Part shown: positions 33,681 through 47,694 of the stretch, in pieces
How positions within the stretch are numbered: the first letter of the stretch is position 1
Layout of the letters: the number at the start of each line of letters is the position of its first letter
Assembly: GCA_028829895.1 (NCBI GenBank)
Contig: CM054180.1
Span: 111,961,135 to 112,025,134 of the forward strand
Direction of reading: 5' to 3'
Source: Sinotaia quadrata
Lineage: Eukaryota; Mollusca; Gastropoda; Architaenioglossa; Viviparidae
Length of the DNA: 64,000 nucleotides
Translations under genes and position numbers: made by a program
The notes under the pieces: generated by a model
Database searches by the model: none
Told to the model about the DNA's origin: nothing
The model's input: the letters and a program-made list of their open reading frames with translations, nothing else

Positions 33681-35819
33681 ACTTGTCAAATTCAGGACTC
33701 CCTTTCAATATAGGTAGTTACAGTGAAAAACAATACAGGTGTGCATTTCTAGTGTTAATACAGATAGATAATGTGAAAAAACAATACAGGTGAGTATTTT
33801 TAGTGTTAATACAGATAATTAAAGTGAAAAACAATACAGATGAGTATTTCTAGTGTCAAAGATGGGTTTGAATTGCTACAGTCGGTTAGGACGTGAAAGG
33901 TCATTTAGTAAAAGAGACACAGTCCATAAACATAATAGTCAATGAAGCTGTTGACTGCCAGTAAGTCTTCATTTTATTAAAGAATGTCATCAAATACACA
34001 AACAAGAAATTTACAAAACAAATAATCTTTGCTATTAAAAATATATATTAAAATGCAAAAACAATTCTACTGAACTAAGAACGCTTATTAGCTTTCAGCA
34101 CATTGCACAGAATAATTATATGAATTCAGCAACTTACACTACAGACTATAAAAATAATAGAAAACAAATGGCACGAAGAAAGGATGGTCACTGTAGTGAT
34201 TCGTTGGTTATTAGTAAACTTGCTATTGTGTGGTCGTCATCTCTATCATTGTAATTGAAATTACGTCATTATTTAACTAAACAGCATTGTGTACTTTACC
34301 TTGACAAAATGTAATTTTCTATTTAAATCTTCAGTTTGTTTTTAATGGTAAATTTGTCATTCCTTATAAATAATATAGAAATATAGAAACGTCATTGCAG
34401 TTGTGACACCATAGCAAACAAAATATGCGCATTTCAAATGTAATTAGATAGCAAGTAATGGGCGGCTTTTTCAAAACACGAAAAAATATTAGGCGTTCCA
34501 CATCGCTGGCAAGGTAAAAATCAATAGGGAAGTACATAATATTAAATAATATTAAAAACCTATAGTGGAGTTCCTTGTTTGAAATAAATTATTTTATTCA
34601 GGCCACAAAGCATTTTTATTTATTATGTCACCATTAAAGTTTTTTAACATTATGACGTCACATTTAACTCCGTTAGTATCACGAAAACGCAATGAGAAGC
34701 AACCACATCATCTGCCATGGAATTTGACTCCATATTGTTTTATACTTAATTATGTTTACGTGGATCTTGTACGTTTTCGGAGTTAATGCATAATTTCTAA
34801 CTCAAAAATCTGCAACATCCTCTTCTTACCCTTCATTTGTGTCATTTCATGATCAAGTAAGATGACAGAATTTTAGAGATGACAGTAATGTCCAATCACG
34901 AGACATTAACTCACACCCTTCAACTCTTTCACTTCTTTCTATGAAGTAATTCTAATGATTCAGTGCAAACACACTCAGTTACCCGACATGTTATTGTTGC
35001 TGCTGTTGTTGTTATTATGTAAATATTGTCTTTTCTTCTAACGTCACATTTAATATTTTTTAGCAGTGTCCCGTTCACCTTTAAATTGTAATTTCTAAAT
35101 CGCAAAGCGAACCTCCATCTTAATTTCCTTTTCTTCGTTTTCTAGATTACAAAAATACCCCAAAATAATTAGAATAAATTTATTTTAATATAAGCATAAG
35201 GTGAGCAATTATAAAGAGATGAAACATTATAACATTGATATTAGTATAATATTTACAAAACGAACTGATATGTAATAATTGTAAAGAAAAGACTAACTAT
35301 CTCAGGTTATAAAACATTATATAAAAGTTTAATAACAAACGAATTACCTTATGTAAATGATCTTATATGATATAGTCTTCCTTTTCATTCCGAAACGAAT
35401 GGAGTTCTGTGTGTTTTACACTTTCTCTTTCGGCAACATGAACGTTTGCATACAGTCTGTTTTACGTTTTCTAAAATTTTAAACAGGATAATCTAGTCAG
35501 TCAGTGCTGGTGAAATAATAAATTTGATTTTGTAATGGATACTGTTAGTTTAATAATTAGGATAATCTAGTCAAGTCAGCGTTGGTGAAATTAATACATA
35601 GATAGAGCGCCTTCAGTCTGTCTGTGAGGTAAACCATGCATATACATACATTAAGTAGTGCGAAACTGTTGAAATTAATAATGAAACATCATCCTGCAAT
35701 AACTGTGACATATATGACACGTCACGATGTTAAATTTCTGAAGTGTTTGTGTTTGAGTGTTTGAGTAATATATTTAATAGCCAATATTACCTACGTGTAC
35801 CAAGAGTCCAAATCCTTTC

Positions 35820-36035
35820 ATAGAGGAGTTTATTTAGATTTAAGTTTGTGTCTAGGGAATTGTTTATTTGGATTTAAATTCGTGTCTAGAGAATTGTTTA
35901 TTTAGATTTAACTTTGGGTCTAGAGAAATGTTTATTTAGATTTAACTTTGTGTCTAGAGAATTGCTTATTTAGATTTAAATTCCTGTCTAGAGATGTTTA
36001 TTTAGATTTAAGTTTGTGTCTAGAGAAATGATTTT
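35820..36035. repeat. Minisatellite, about 37-bp units, about 6 copies
   Basis: Same unit as 10600-10760, with about two more copies. Confidence 0.85.
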
Positions 36036-36229
36036 CCATTCTTTCAATTAAAGGTAAATTATACAAATGACAGTTTCTTTCCAATAATACTTACTATTTG
36101 TACTGGCTCGACGCACGTACAGACATGGATAAAAACACACAGATGCACACATAAACACACAAACAAGCACACAGTCATACACAGACATGTATCCATGCAA
36201 TAAAAAGTAATGAAGAGAAAGGACGAGGG

Positions 36230-36230
<1 letters not shown>

Positions 36231-36312
<82 letters not shown>
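36231..36312. repeat. (AG)n microsatellite
   Basis: About 41 uninterrupted AG units. Copy B has only a short GA-rich stretch at the same place. Confidence 0.97.
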
Positions 36313-36315
<3 letters not shown>

Positions 36316-36441
36316 ATATTTCATAAGTTATAAACAGACATTAATATATATTCTAAGTTAAATTTTTTCTGACTGATATATTTAAACTTAATCATTTCGC
36401 AAATAATCATAGTGATATGTTTTCGTAAAGATCATTAGCAG

Positions 36442-36447
36442 TTTATT
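36442..36447 (-). promoter_or_regulatory. Poly(A) signal of copy C
   Basis: AATAAA on the minus strand, 55 bases past the stop of exon 5, as in copy B. Confidence 0.6.
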
Positions 36448-36502
36448 AACCAGCTGAGTAATTCTTCCCGTTTCTTGCCGTTGAACTGAAGTCTAATGTA
36501 GT

Positions 36503-36535
36503 TCACTGGATAGATGATACAGGAAGAGTAGATAC
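36503..36535 (-). CDS. TRIM-NHR copy C, exon 5 (C-terminal tail and stop)
   Basis: The acceptor TTTTCAG is followed in phase 0 by VSTLPVSSIQ and TGA, the same protein as copy B. It closes the NHR domain. Confidence 0.75.
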   Translation of the reverse strand, partial: VSTLPVSSIQ

Positions 36536-37065
36536 CTGAAAATGTCATGAAATAAATTTTAAAGAACACAACAGCTTATGTCTCACAACAATTTGCATGA
36601 TGCCCGGATGAAACATGAATTGCTCCCGTTTCTTACATAAAATAAGTGTCACATGATTTCAAATGTAAGCAAAAATTAAAATGTACACAGTATAATGTTT
36701 AATTAATCAGTTTAAAAAATGTTTAAGTTATCCGTGTTCTCAAGTACACAATAAAAGTATTCACTAGAGCTTAATTATGTTCTGATGTATACAATCATGC
36801 TTAGATATGATCAGTATTTTTCAAATGTGATCAGAAATGTTAATCATATTCAGTAGTTAGGATAAGTAGTTTAAGCCCTGTATGTTGCTTACAGTTTAAA
36901 ACATCATTAAACATCATTATTCAGTAATTAGGATAAGTAGTTTAAGCCCTTTATGCTGCTTACAGTTTTAAACATCATTAAACAGTAGTCACGCTCAGTG
37001 GTGTTCAACAGTATTTCACTATGTTCACTAATGACACTAGTTTAAATCATTCCGTGTGTTCAGTA

Positions 37066-37885
37066 TGTGATGGGGTGTGGTGTTATGTTGTTGTTATGGG
37101 TCACCCCAGGGTGCGAGGCGATGATGAAACGATGAAGATGCAATGGGATAATACGGAAACCACAGCAGGAGAAGCAGAACACGCAACACGTGTTTACATT
37201 TCATGATCTTTATTTCGGCGACACACCGCCAACCACGCTCCTCTCTTGACCAAAGACGACTAAAGACGAACCAAGACGACTCTCGCACACTCTCTCACAC
37301 ACAATATATCTAAAAAGTCCGGGCGGCAAAGGGGACTCCACTAAACAATTCTGGAACTGTACTAAAACTAATGCTAAACGGGCTCTTCTGTGCTAACGTA
37401 CTTTCGTTCTAACATAAATTTCTCCTAAACTACCTAGAGTTATACAACACTTTAACTATAAAAAAATACTACATTAAATACTATCTAAATACAATACTTC
37501 CTTACAATATAATTCACAAAATTAATTATCAAATAAAATAATTAACTATATTCATGTGCCAGGGGAAAACCATGTACACATACATAAATCATAAAATACA
37601 CTAAGAAAACAATATAAACTAACTTACAAAGTTATATAAATATAAACTACATCCCACTAACTATTAGAATATCTAAATATTAACTTTACTTGATAAATAT
37701 ATAATATGATAAGTGGCGGTCAAACGTGTACCGAATGGCACAGCCACACATTCCTATATAGCAGACCGCGCCGCGTGATGACCTACTTTGCTGCCGGACA
37801 ATCACAAGCGCTACGCACACACTCTGTACACACGTACATCCACCCTTCCACACACTCTGTACACACGTACATCCACCCTTCCACA
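37066..37885 (-). mobile_element. Solo LTR, 820 bp, 4-bp target-site duplication AGTA
   Basis: Same LTR family as 30121-31091, inserted in the opposite direction. Reading the minus strand it starts TGTGGAAGGG and ends CCCATCACA. It is flanked by AGTA (37062-37065 and 37886-37889). Copy B shows the uninterrupted target TTCAGTAGTATTTC at 11696-11709, so both insertion and duplication are proven by comparison. It has CTATATAG (37754-37761) and a minus-strand AATAAA (37209-37214). Its 5' end carries a tandem duplication of about 31 bases. It lies in the same direction as gene C, about 530 bases upstream of the last exon. Confidence 0.92.
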
Positions 37886-38231
37886 AGTAGTATTTCATTA
37901 CGTTCACTAATGTCAGTAGATTAACCATGTGTGGCGGAATAAACTTGCCAACTCATATTTCAGAACTTAACTGCTATATAAATTGTTAAATTGTCAGAGT
38001 AACCCGACCTTGGTCTCTCCTTGTGATGGTATTATTGTCAGAATTGTAAGTAATCAAGTTGAGATGAGTATATGCTAGCAATTGCTGATGTAATGCAAAC
38101 TAGTTCAAGTGGGTGAGAAGACTATTTAATTGTTTCTACAAGTGTTTCAAATATGATGCTTATGTTACTGTGCTTGACATTTTAATATGCTAAACTTAGG
38201 TTTGCTATTGATTATATATTTCAGGCCAATC

Positions 38232-38565
38232 AGCCTTTCTTTATGTGTATGATTTGAACCTCCTGTTTACTGAATGCAAACTACCACGAATGACTGGGGA
38301 AGATGCGAGAATCGTCTGCCACATTCTGTGTAATTGTAAAGGAATGCATTCCATTCCTTTAATGTATGGTGGCAAGATATGCCGACTATATGAGCAATTT
38401 CTTGTAAAAAAAAAAGTACTAGAATTGCTTTAATTGCTGTTCTCCATGAACAAACAGTTACAGCAGAAATGTCCCAAGTTGACATCGAGAGAACAAGAAG
38501 CGAAGCGTGTTTTCAACATGTGGGGAGAAGCATGTGGAGTTTGAACTGAACTATAACGTGTGAAA
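38232..38565 (+). pseudogene. Decayed coding-like block, best preserved copy
   Basis: A plus-strand frame is open for about 60 residues, with LYVYDLNLLFTECKLP, TGEDARIVCHILCNC and LMYGGKICRLYEQFLV. It breaks at an A-run (about 38405-38414), after which another frame reads VLHEQTVTAEMSQVDIERT. Four copies in this window (12025, 27820, 32560 and this one) keep parts of it. The cysteine and charge pattern looks coding, but I cannot name the family. It lies within intron 4, on the strand opposite to gene C. Confidence 0.4.
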
Positions 38566-41158
38566 TTGTTGCAAAAAGGCATGATAGATTATTGAGACCA
38601 CGCCTAATTCAGGTTATGTAAAATTATTATCAGACTAGTGAGACCGTGCCTAACTCAGGTTATGTAAAATTATTATCGGAATATGAGACCACGCCTAACT
38701 CAGGTTATGTAAAATTATTATCAGCTATCTCTATTAACTCCATTTCTGTTCTCTGATAAGAACTATCCTTTGATTTGTATTGAATAGTGGAATTGTACTT
38801 TTGGATAGTGGATAGTGTAGTATGGAACTTATTTGAACATGGTTTCAGAGAATTATCGATGATTTAATAAATTATAAATTTATTGTTAAATTATTGACTT
38901 TCTTGCCCATATTGATAATGTTATATTGGAGAAGAAAGTGGATGGATATGGAGCTCAATAAATATGGTAAAAGAGAGAAAATGTTTACAGCGCCCACATA
39001 TCCGCCAATTGAGAGAGACTATGGGTATCTGCTGTATAATTATTAATAACAAAAATTAAGATTCTTATCATTTGTAATTAGTTATAAATAATTAATTAAC
39101 TAAAAATAATCATAATCATTTATTAATTGGCGTTGGCGTTACAGCAAGCCATGTGTTCAATTGCATTTCATTATGTTCACAAATGTCACTAGTTTAATCA
39201 ATTCGCGAGTTCAGTAGAGTTTTGTGATTTGTCTATTATTAGTTGTGTCATGTTCATTAGCGAATTGAGTAGTGCTCAGTATTGTTAATTAGTGTTCAGT
39301 AATATTGACAAGTGTTTAATTCTGCTTCGTCTCAATGCTTTCACTGTCGTGTTGCAGAAGCTAAATTAAAGAAGAAAAAAATGTAATGTAATGATGACGG
39401 CAGTCGGAATCAGTGCATATATAAACATTTACAAATTAATGTTGCTGGCAGCAGGCATTTCGATAGTACACAGCACGTGAAAATTGATAATATATCACGA
39501 AGGACATAAAATGTGAATAATTCCTGATGTCATACAGACGCAATTGTGAATTAAAGACTAAACGTGTGCGTGAATCTGTATTTGAACCAGTAAAGATTTG
39601 ACACCATAACATCCCAAGTACACGCTGAAAACTTTTAAAAGCAACGAATTAATTAAGTAAGTAATCGTAAACTCATGAACATATATTTCTCCCTTTCATC
39701 AAATCGATAGTGTGTCAAAATAAATCCACCCTACTAAAATTCAATTTTATATATTTATTTTATTCATTAATAATTTGTGAAAGTAATAATATTTTCTATG
39801 CTCATGGCATGATTTTTTTAACTTCAGTTTTTCGATGCAAACTGTGTTTGTACCCTGTTCATTTGAATTTTAAAAAAATCGGATCTATTGTTTGCACTGG
39901 TAGTTAACCTTGCAACCATGCTCTTTGAATTGTCTTTGGTAAATGTTTAACTTGTTCATTTGGTCAACATTCAGTTTGTTCCTGTGATGATAGAATAAAA
40001 CGGTTTTCTGTATATATCAAAGTAGAAATGCAAATAGATGGAATGTGTGGAAATAGTATTTTAATTCCTCACTTCATACTGTAAACGTCTGATCTTTTAG
40101 TATTTCTTAAATGTTACGATTGCTAATTGTATAATGAAATATTATAGGTTAACAAGAATGTTATTTATAGCATCTGTAAATATATAAATTCTTAGATAAC
40201 AAGATGTGCTAGATTTAAATTTAGTTGAATAATCATTTAGGGTTTCTGAGCTATAAGTATTCAGAAGTTATTGATCCCAAGTCTCTACTCTAAAGGCTTC
40301 TGCTTGAATCTCCAGATTCCTACGTGAGTTCCATAGGATATTTGGTGTAAATTTCTGCTTGTATATTATGGGTGATCTAAAATCGACTGGAGGGAGGTTT
40401 TATTTTCTCAATATAAACTATCCTGCAACTACCTAAAAGGACATTCCGAATATGTGTTAATCCAAAAAAAAGTATGTTTATTTTCAAAGGCGATTGAGAA
40501 ATAATTTTATATTGTTTAAAATGTTGGCTGTGGCCTGCCGGCTTTAACAAAGGAAATGTGTAAAACAATTAATGTCTATTGTCTGTTTTAAACCTGGCCA
40601 CTCCTCGCCATTTCAGATGATATCAATTCCACAGTTATTTTCTACAGACCATTGTGATGGTCATTTATATCACTGATGGACTTCAAAAGTAAGAAGTCCT
40701 TAGATTTTTAAAGCTTTATTTTTCATACGAATAGGAGCATTATTGTATGCTCAGCATAATCTGTGAGGAAGGTTATAAATTACTACCACCATCACTAGTA
40801 ATAGACTAATTCAAACTATGTCTATTACAGAAATTCTGCACATTATTTTTTTTAGGTAATATGTTGGTTTTCCTTAACCAGTGAGGGTTGAGGTACGATA
40901 TAAAGTCAAATAATTAAGATTATGAAGCAGGGTAAATCTCTCTAACTGAAAGCCTGACAGTGGTTTAGAATCTCCATTAGCATTCTTTTAAGAAAGGACA
41001 ATAGTGCTTCCAATAAAGTGGTGAAGACTTCACCTAGAAGTTCACCCTGAATCCAGCTGACCTGTAGTGATTTAAATTGAACATTAAACAGAACAGTTTT
41101 AAAAGACTGCTTTCCCCACAGATGGTGTGTTATTATAATGTACATGCGTTAAACAGAC

Positions 41159-41238
<80 letters not shown>
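41159..41238. repeat. (AC)n microsatellite
   Basis: About 40 uninterrupted units. Confidence 0.98.
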
Positions 41239-41240
<2 letters not shown>

Positions 41241-42062
41241 TATACGCATGAAATTTTGTGCTTTGCAAATACTCAGGTAAGAAGAGGATTATGCAACACA
41301 ATGCAATCTCCAATTTTCTGTGTTAATTTATGTTTTCATTCACTCTATGAAATAAATAATAAAATATATCTTTTATATTCTATATCATATTTACTATAAC
41401 ACTCAACTCGTGACTTATGTTATTAGGAACGTTGTACTATTTGTTTGAAGCTCAAAATTGAAAATAATGTTACAGAGCAATGGTATATAGTGTGACTACT
41501 CATACACGTCATAGATATGTGAATGAATACAGAGAGATTCTTTCTAAAGATTCGGATAAACTATTTTACTGAATCAATGCCTGTTGCATAAAAACAGCTT
41601 GGTAATATATGTACGGTATTTCCTTAAGTAGGCCAACTATTTATTTAGCACTGACAGTATTGCAAGTGTTAAAAAGGCATTGATAAAAGCGAACATGAAA
41701 TGATCAATAAGCTGTCTTAGGAAATTTCATGCACATTTGTGTTTAAAAAGAAAAATGATTATAATTAGAGAAGTATTTAATATGCACACTGCAATTCTCC
41801 TGATATGATAGATTGATTTATTAGCGGTTTTAGATGTATTAATTAAAACAATTTATTATGTATTTAAATTAAAGTGTGCTTTAATTAAATCATTATATTC
41901 TGGAGTTACATTAAACTGTATATATTAATTCATTATATTCTGGACGTACAATTTTAATTCTTAATAATACTTATTATTCATTTTTTTTTAAAATGTCCGT
42001 CAGATAAAAGCAATGTTAATAGTGAGAATATTCTAAAGAAAATAGTACTGAAATGCACAAAC

Positions 42063-42239
42063 CTTTTTGAGGACAAGGAAAAGTTCAAACACTGCGTAAC
42101 AAGGCTGTGCCACATTCTTTGCCATAACTCCTTGGTCTTTGCCGTCCACGTACACATGAAGAGAGTGGGATGTGTCAACCATCACACCGAGACGACTTCC
42201 GTCTTTAACAGTCGTTAAGGCAGGACAGGAGACTAATGT
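42063..42239 (-). CDS. TRIM-NHR copy C, exon 4 (C-terminal half of NHR)
   Basis: Fifty-nine codons, phase 0, acceptor TTTTCTTTTAG and donor AAG|GTTTGT. It encodes DGSRLGVMVDTSHSLHVYV, then DGKDQGVMAKNVAQPCYAVF, the NHR signature. The first residues (TLVSCPALTTVKD) and the last (ELFLVLKK) differ from copy B (TKEYSCRALRNVKV; DLNVFLFK), while the 36-residue core differs at one position. Confidence 0.88.
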
Positions 42240-42800
42240 CTAAAAGAAAACATTATTTTAAAACTTTCATGTATTTAGTTTTCTCTACCTGTGTATAATG
42301 CATGTACGCATGAAGTAATGCAAAAGAAGAATTCAGAAAGAAAGCAAAAAACTATTATAAAACAAGAAAAAATAAAACATGCACGTTATAGAATTAAAAC
42401 TTGTAATTAAAAGATTAAAAACAGCTCATCACAAACACTATATAATTCCGTTAGCTACATAAAACCTACAGTAAATCAGATTAAAAGTATTTCACTTAAT
42501 TTAACTTCCTCGACTCTATTCACCTCTGGGAGGTAAGTATGTATATTATTTAAAGTGCAGTTAAGTAATAAAATACAATGAACCAAAATGCACACTTCCA
42601 CATGAAGATGCAACGAGTGCAGTTTGGAAGATAAATGAAGACATTTGTATAAATATGATCTACCTGTTTGTGGTTCTATAAACATAACTGTATGCACACA
42701 TTGATACATTGGTGGATGCAAACAGCATGCAGATGCACATATAGATAGTGTTGAACTAAGAACTTTAAAACAGGTTTATTAGTTATACATTAAAACTAAC
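42240..42800 (-). other. Copy C intron 3
   Basis: A 561-base intron with donor GTTAGT, closely similar to that of B. No coding content. Confidence 0.8.
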
Positions 42801-42974
42801 AAATTGGCCGTGATGTATGCCTCCATTTGTTCGTACACCGACAAATGTCTCTAATAGACAGCAATCTGTCGGCAACTTGATTGACAGTGGGTTCTCTTCA
42901 CAAACTCCAATTCTTGTACCTTTTCCAAACAGGAAGGCCAGGTTGTTTTGGATGTCTGTCTTCTCCACTAATAT
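42801..42974 (-). CDS. TRIM-NHR copy C, exon 3 (central NHR)
   Basis: Fifty-eight codons, phase 0, encoding ILVEKTDIQNNL, then RIGVCEENPLSIKLPTDC, then FVGVRTNGGIHHGQF. The last 12 residues match copy B at only four positions, although both flanks, including the intron just after the donor, are nearly identical to B. Confidence 0.83.
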
Positions 42975-44521
<1,547 letters not shown>

Positions 44522-44665
44522 CTCATATAGTTTGTTGGTAGACATTGGTTCTCTAGAAATCACCACTCGGTTTTGCCAATCATTATTGTCTTTCACCTCT
44601 GCAGTCTGTCCGTTATTTGAGAGTACTATGTTACTTCCGCAATTGTTGTGAAACATCCAGGTATT
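44522..44665 (-). CDS. TRIM-NHR copy C, exon 2 (start of NHR)
   Basis: Forty-eight codons, phase 0, acceptor AATCATTACAG and donor GAG|GTGATT. It encodes NTWMFHNNCGSNIVLSNNGQ, then VVISREPMSTNKLYE. It matches copy B closely, with changes mainly in the KDNNDWQNRV stretch. It opens the NHR domain. Confidence 0.85.
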
Positions 44666-46596
44666 CTGTAATGATTGCATTAAAATTTTAAAGACAATTC
44701 TAATTAAAGATTTGATTTAAAATTCACTTTACATAAAATCTTTTGTGAAATAAATAAATAAAAATATTTTTTTAAAATTTAATTCCACGACAACTAATAC
44801 TTCAAACAAATCACATGAGTGCTGAATTGTTAAATATTTTCCATGAGTGTTAGACATCTGGAAGACACTCTGATTTAGTACTGATTGTTTTTCAATACCA
44901 AATGCAGCAACTAAAATACCTGTCAAAACTAACCAAATGAGAAACCCCTCCAAAAATCAGGTCAAGTTAAACTACAAATTATTATAATGAAATATCATTT
45001 GAATTTATTTTAATTGTATATTTGTATGTACAAGCCTTAGTGCATATGAGAACTCTTATGATCGTGCTAATTGTCAGTGGGTTGTTCCCATTTGACCACA
45101 GTGGTCTAGCGCGAACAGTGAATTAAAAATATAATTTTGGCTTCATGCTCTTCTCGTGACAGTATGTATGTATGTTAATATGTAGCAGGCCACTGTCATA
45201 TTCTCACTTCCCTCAATATCCATCATGAGGATTAAATACACAACACCTAAAGGTTATTCCTAGCTCTATCCCTGCAGAAGTTAATCAATTCAGTAATGTG
45301 GTTTTGTACTGCAGCTCCCAGCTGTTTCTGATTTCATGTATTGGTTTGAGTACGTCACTGTAGGGAGTTTCATTTGTAAATGGACAGAGTGAAATAGAGA
45401 TTCGTAGATAGTAGAGGTAAAGGATGATGATGTAAAATTCTTGCTGATTTCTCCTTTGCGGGTGTACGTTTGGTTGTCTAAGAGGCAAAAACTGCAAGTA
45501 TTTACTCCTCTGTTGGCCGAATAATGGTATTTTGTGTTGGTCACCTTTGTGTCTAGCTCTACTTGTCTTGATTTTGTGTTGGCCATATTGGTGTCTAGCT
45601 CTTCCTGTCTTGATTTTGTGTTGGCCATCTTTGTGTCTAGCTCTACCTGTCTTTATTTTGTTGACATTGTTTCTTATGTTGTTGTCAATTGTCCCGGTAA
45701 TTTCTGTTTGGTGTTTTCCTGTAGATAAAAGCAGGAGACTATTACAGCCGGTCCAAAATTAACTATGTTATATAAGCAATGTTGTAGTATCCTCATTGAT
45801 GATATTGGTTATCGGTTGCTGCCATCTATTTATAAGTGGTGGAGTTGTTGGTTTTGTGGTACCCTATTGCTTTTGCTGCCATCTATTTATAGGTGGTGGA
45901 GTTGTTGGTGTTGTGGTATCCTATTGCTTTTGCTGATGGTATTGGTGAATCATTTATGGGTTGTCGAGAATTCCTGATGTTGGAAGGAGGTTCCATGCAT
46001 TGTTTCTTTGTCTTTTGCTTTTTCATTAATTTGATTTTTGGTTACGTTTAGTGTCTTAAATTGTATATTTTCTGGGGGTCCTGGGCTTTTATTTTCCAAC
46101 TTTTTTACTTTAAGTTACGTTTCGCGTCACATTGTATATTATCTGGTGGATCTGGGTTGTTGGATTCCATAAAGCTGTCCAGGGTGGTCAAGAATTATTT
46201 TCGCTCTGTCTCTGGAGGCGAGTAAGGTAGACGTGAGAGGGATGGCACCTCAATAAGGTATTTTCAATCATTCAAAAATTTAATTATATCTCCTTCTTAG
46301 ACTGATGTAGTTGTTGACGTTGTAATTTCTTTAGATGTATTACTCATATAAAGTGTAACACATACACTGAAAGTATTAAAATTACATAATAATTCAAATT
46401 TAAAACAATACAATGGTTATAACGATTTAAATAAACTCCCATTAACAAAATAGGCCTAATAAATGGAAAGAAGAGGCGCATGAATTTGCTAGCTATAAAA
46501 TATAAATATGGGTGAATGCGTTGGGCGTCTGGATGGTAAAATCATATAAATATGAGTAAATCAGGAAACATAATTTATCAAAGAATTAAAACATAC
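44666..46596 (-). other. Copy C intron 1
   Basis: A 1.9-kb intron with donor GTATGT after AAG. It carries the three 42-bp repeats at 45529-45654. The longer open frames on both strands around 45290-45760 come from this repeat and its surroundings. Confidence 0.8.
45529..45654 (-). repeat. 42-bp tandem repeat x3 with heptad-like reading frame
   Basis: Counterpart of 20061-20186. On the minus strand it reads ELDTKMANTKSRQE, ELDTNMANTKSRQV and ELDTKVTNTK. The frame then stays open for a further 70 or so codons here, whereas it stops early in B. Confidence 0.55.
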
Positions 46597-47694
46597 CTTT
46601 TCTGTCCCAGAAGCAAAACTGAAAATCGGTTTTATAATTTTGTTTAATACCTTGTCCATTTGTGATATCAAACGCCGGTCAATTTTAAGCGTTACCGTTA
46701 GACAAGAATTTGTGTCTTGTGGCAGGCATGTGTCAAGGTCATTGACACGACTTTCAAGGGTTGTTACCATGGCTGCTAATGAGTTGTCATTTGACATCTG
46801 CAGCGCACGCTTAATTAGCCCTTGATGGGAGGTCACTCTTACACGTTTATGAGATATTATGTACTTTTGTTCATGGACTGCAGCTTTCATTTTGTCGTTT
46901 TCTTCACTTACGAGTTTCTTCAGTCGTTTCCTGCAGGTCTCCACCGACTTCAAAAGACTGTCGCACGTTTTATCTATTTCTGCAAGAGCAGCATTAGTAC
47001 TTTTCTCTGACTTTAATAATTTCTCTTCTAATTCCGTTATAGTTTGGCTCAGGAAGGATTCTGCTGCACTTAGTTTGTTTACCATTTCCAGTAATGATTG
47101 CCTATATTTTCCAGACACATCTGACATATATGTGACTTCCGAACATGTGCGGTGTTTTGCTGTAGCGCACAGATGACAGATGAGAACATTGTGATCCACA
47201 CAGAGGAGTTCTGCAGTTTTATCCGGGTGGACAGAGCACGGTGCTTGACGACTTGCTGCCAGACGTTCTGGTGTCAGTGTCGCCAATTTTTTTAGTTTAT
47301 GGAAACTTAATAATGGAGTCTTTCTATGAACCTCAACGCAGCCTTGACACAGTTTGATATTACAGTGTAGACACAGTGATATCGATTCGGCATTGTTGTG
47401 CACATGACACACATGCTTTTCACTGAATATCTTCAGACTCTCGACCATTGCAGACATTACATGATCTGTAGGCAAAGATTCTGCAAAGGCATCAGGGTTT
47501 TTAAAGTTAGAATGTTTGGGATCCACGATATCGCTACGACATAGTGGACACAACACCTTTGTCTTCGTCTTCATCCAACTGACCAGACATTCCTTACACA
47601 ACAGGTGAGCGCAAGGAAGGATTTTAGGATCAGAATACTTTTCGTGACAAACAGGACAGTCCGTAGCCTGCATTTCCTTGTGTGATGTCGCCAT
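46597..47694 (-). CDS. TRIM-NHR family copy C, exon 1 (intact RING, two B-boxes, coiled coil)
   Basis: First visible coding exon of a predicted 541-residue TRIM-like E3 ligase. All eight RING ligands are present (C13, C16, C28, H30, C33, C36, C49, C52). Two B-boxes occupy about 96-132 and 153-184, and a coiled coil runs from about 196 to 335. About 23 of 366 residues differ from copy B, and nine of these fall between residues 120 and 148, in and just after B-box 1. The donor AAG|GTATGT ends the exon in phase 0. An acceptor AG at 47703-47704 implies a 5' UTR exon. This copy has every residue expected for an active ligase and joins to exons at 44522, 42801, 42063 and 36503. Confidence 0.93.

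Larger units (their letters stand above)
33681..36441. other. 3' flank of copy C
   Basis: Collinear with the 3' flank of copy B, but with no MITE at the homologous site. It includes a roughly 55-bp repeat (about 33715-33860, three units with AAACAATACAGGTG; one unit in B), the 37-bp minisatellite and an AG microsatellite. No coding exon. Confidence 0.7.
36536..42062 (-). other. Copy C intron 4 (contains a solo LTR)
   Basis: A 5.5-kb intron collinear with intron 4 of B. It is longer mainly because of an inserted LTR (37066-37885). It also carries a three-unit repeat of about 46 bp (about 38595-38725, unit with GAGACCACGCCTAACTCAGG; about two in B) and an AC microsatellite. Confidence 0.78.

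Noticed and set aside
33327..33689. 120-codon minus-strand ORF
   Set aside because: Made of the 36-bp minisatellite unit repeated in frame; no gene signal.
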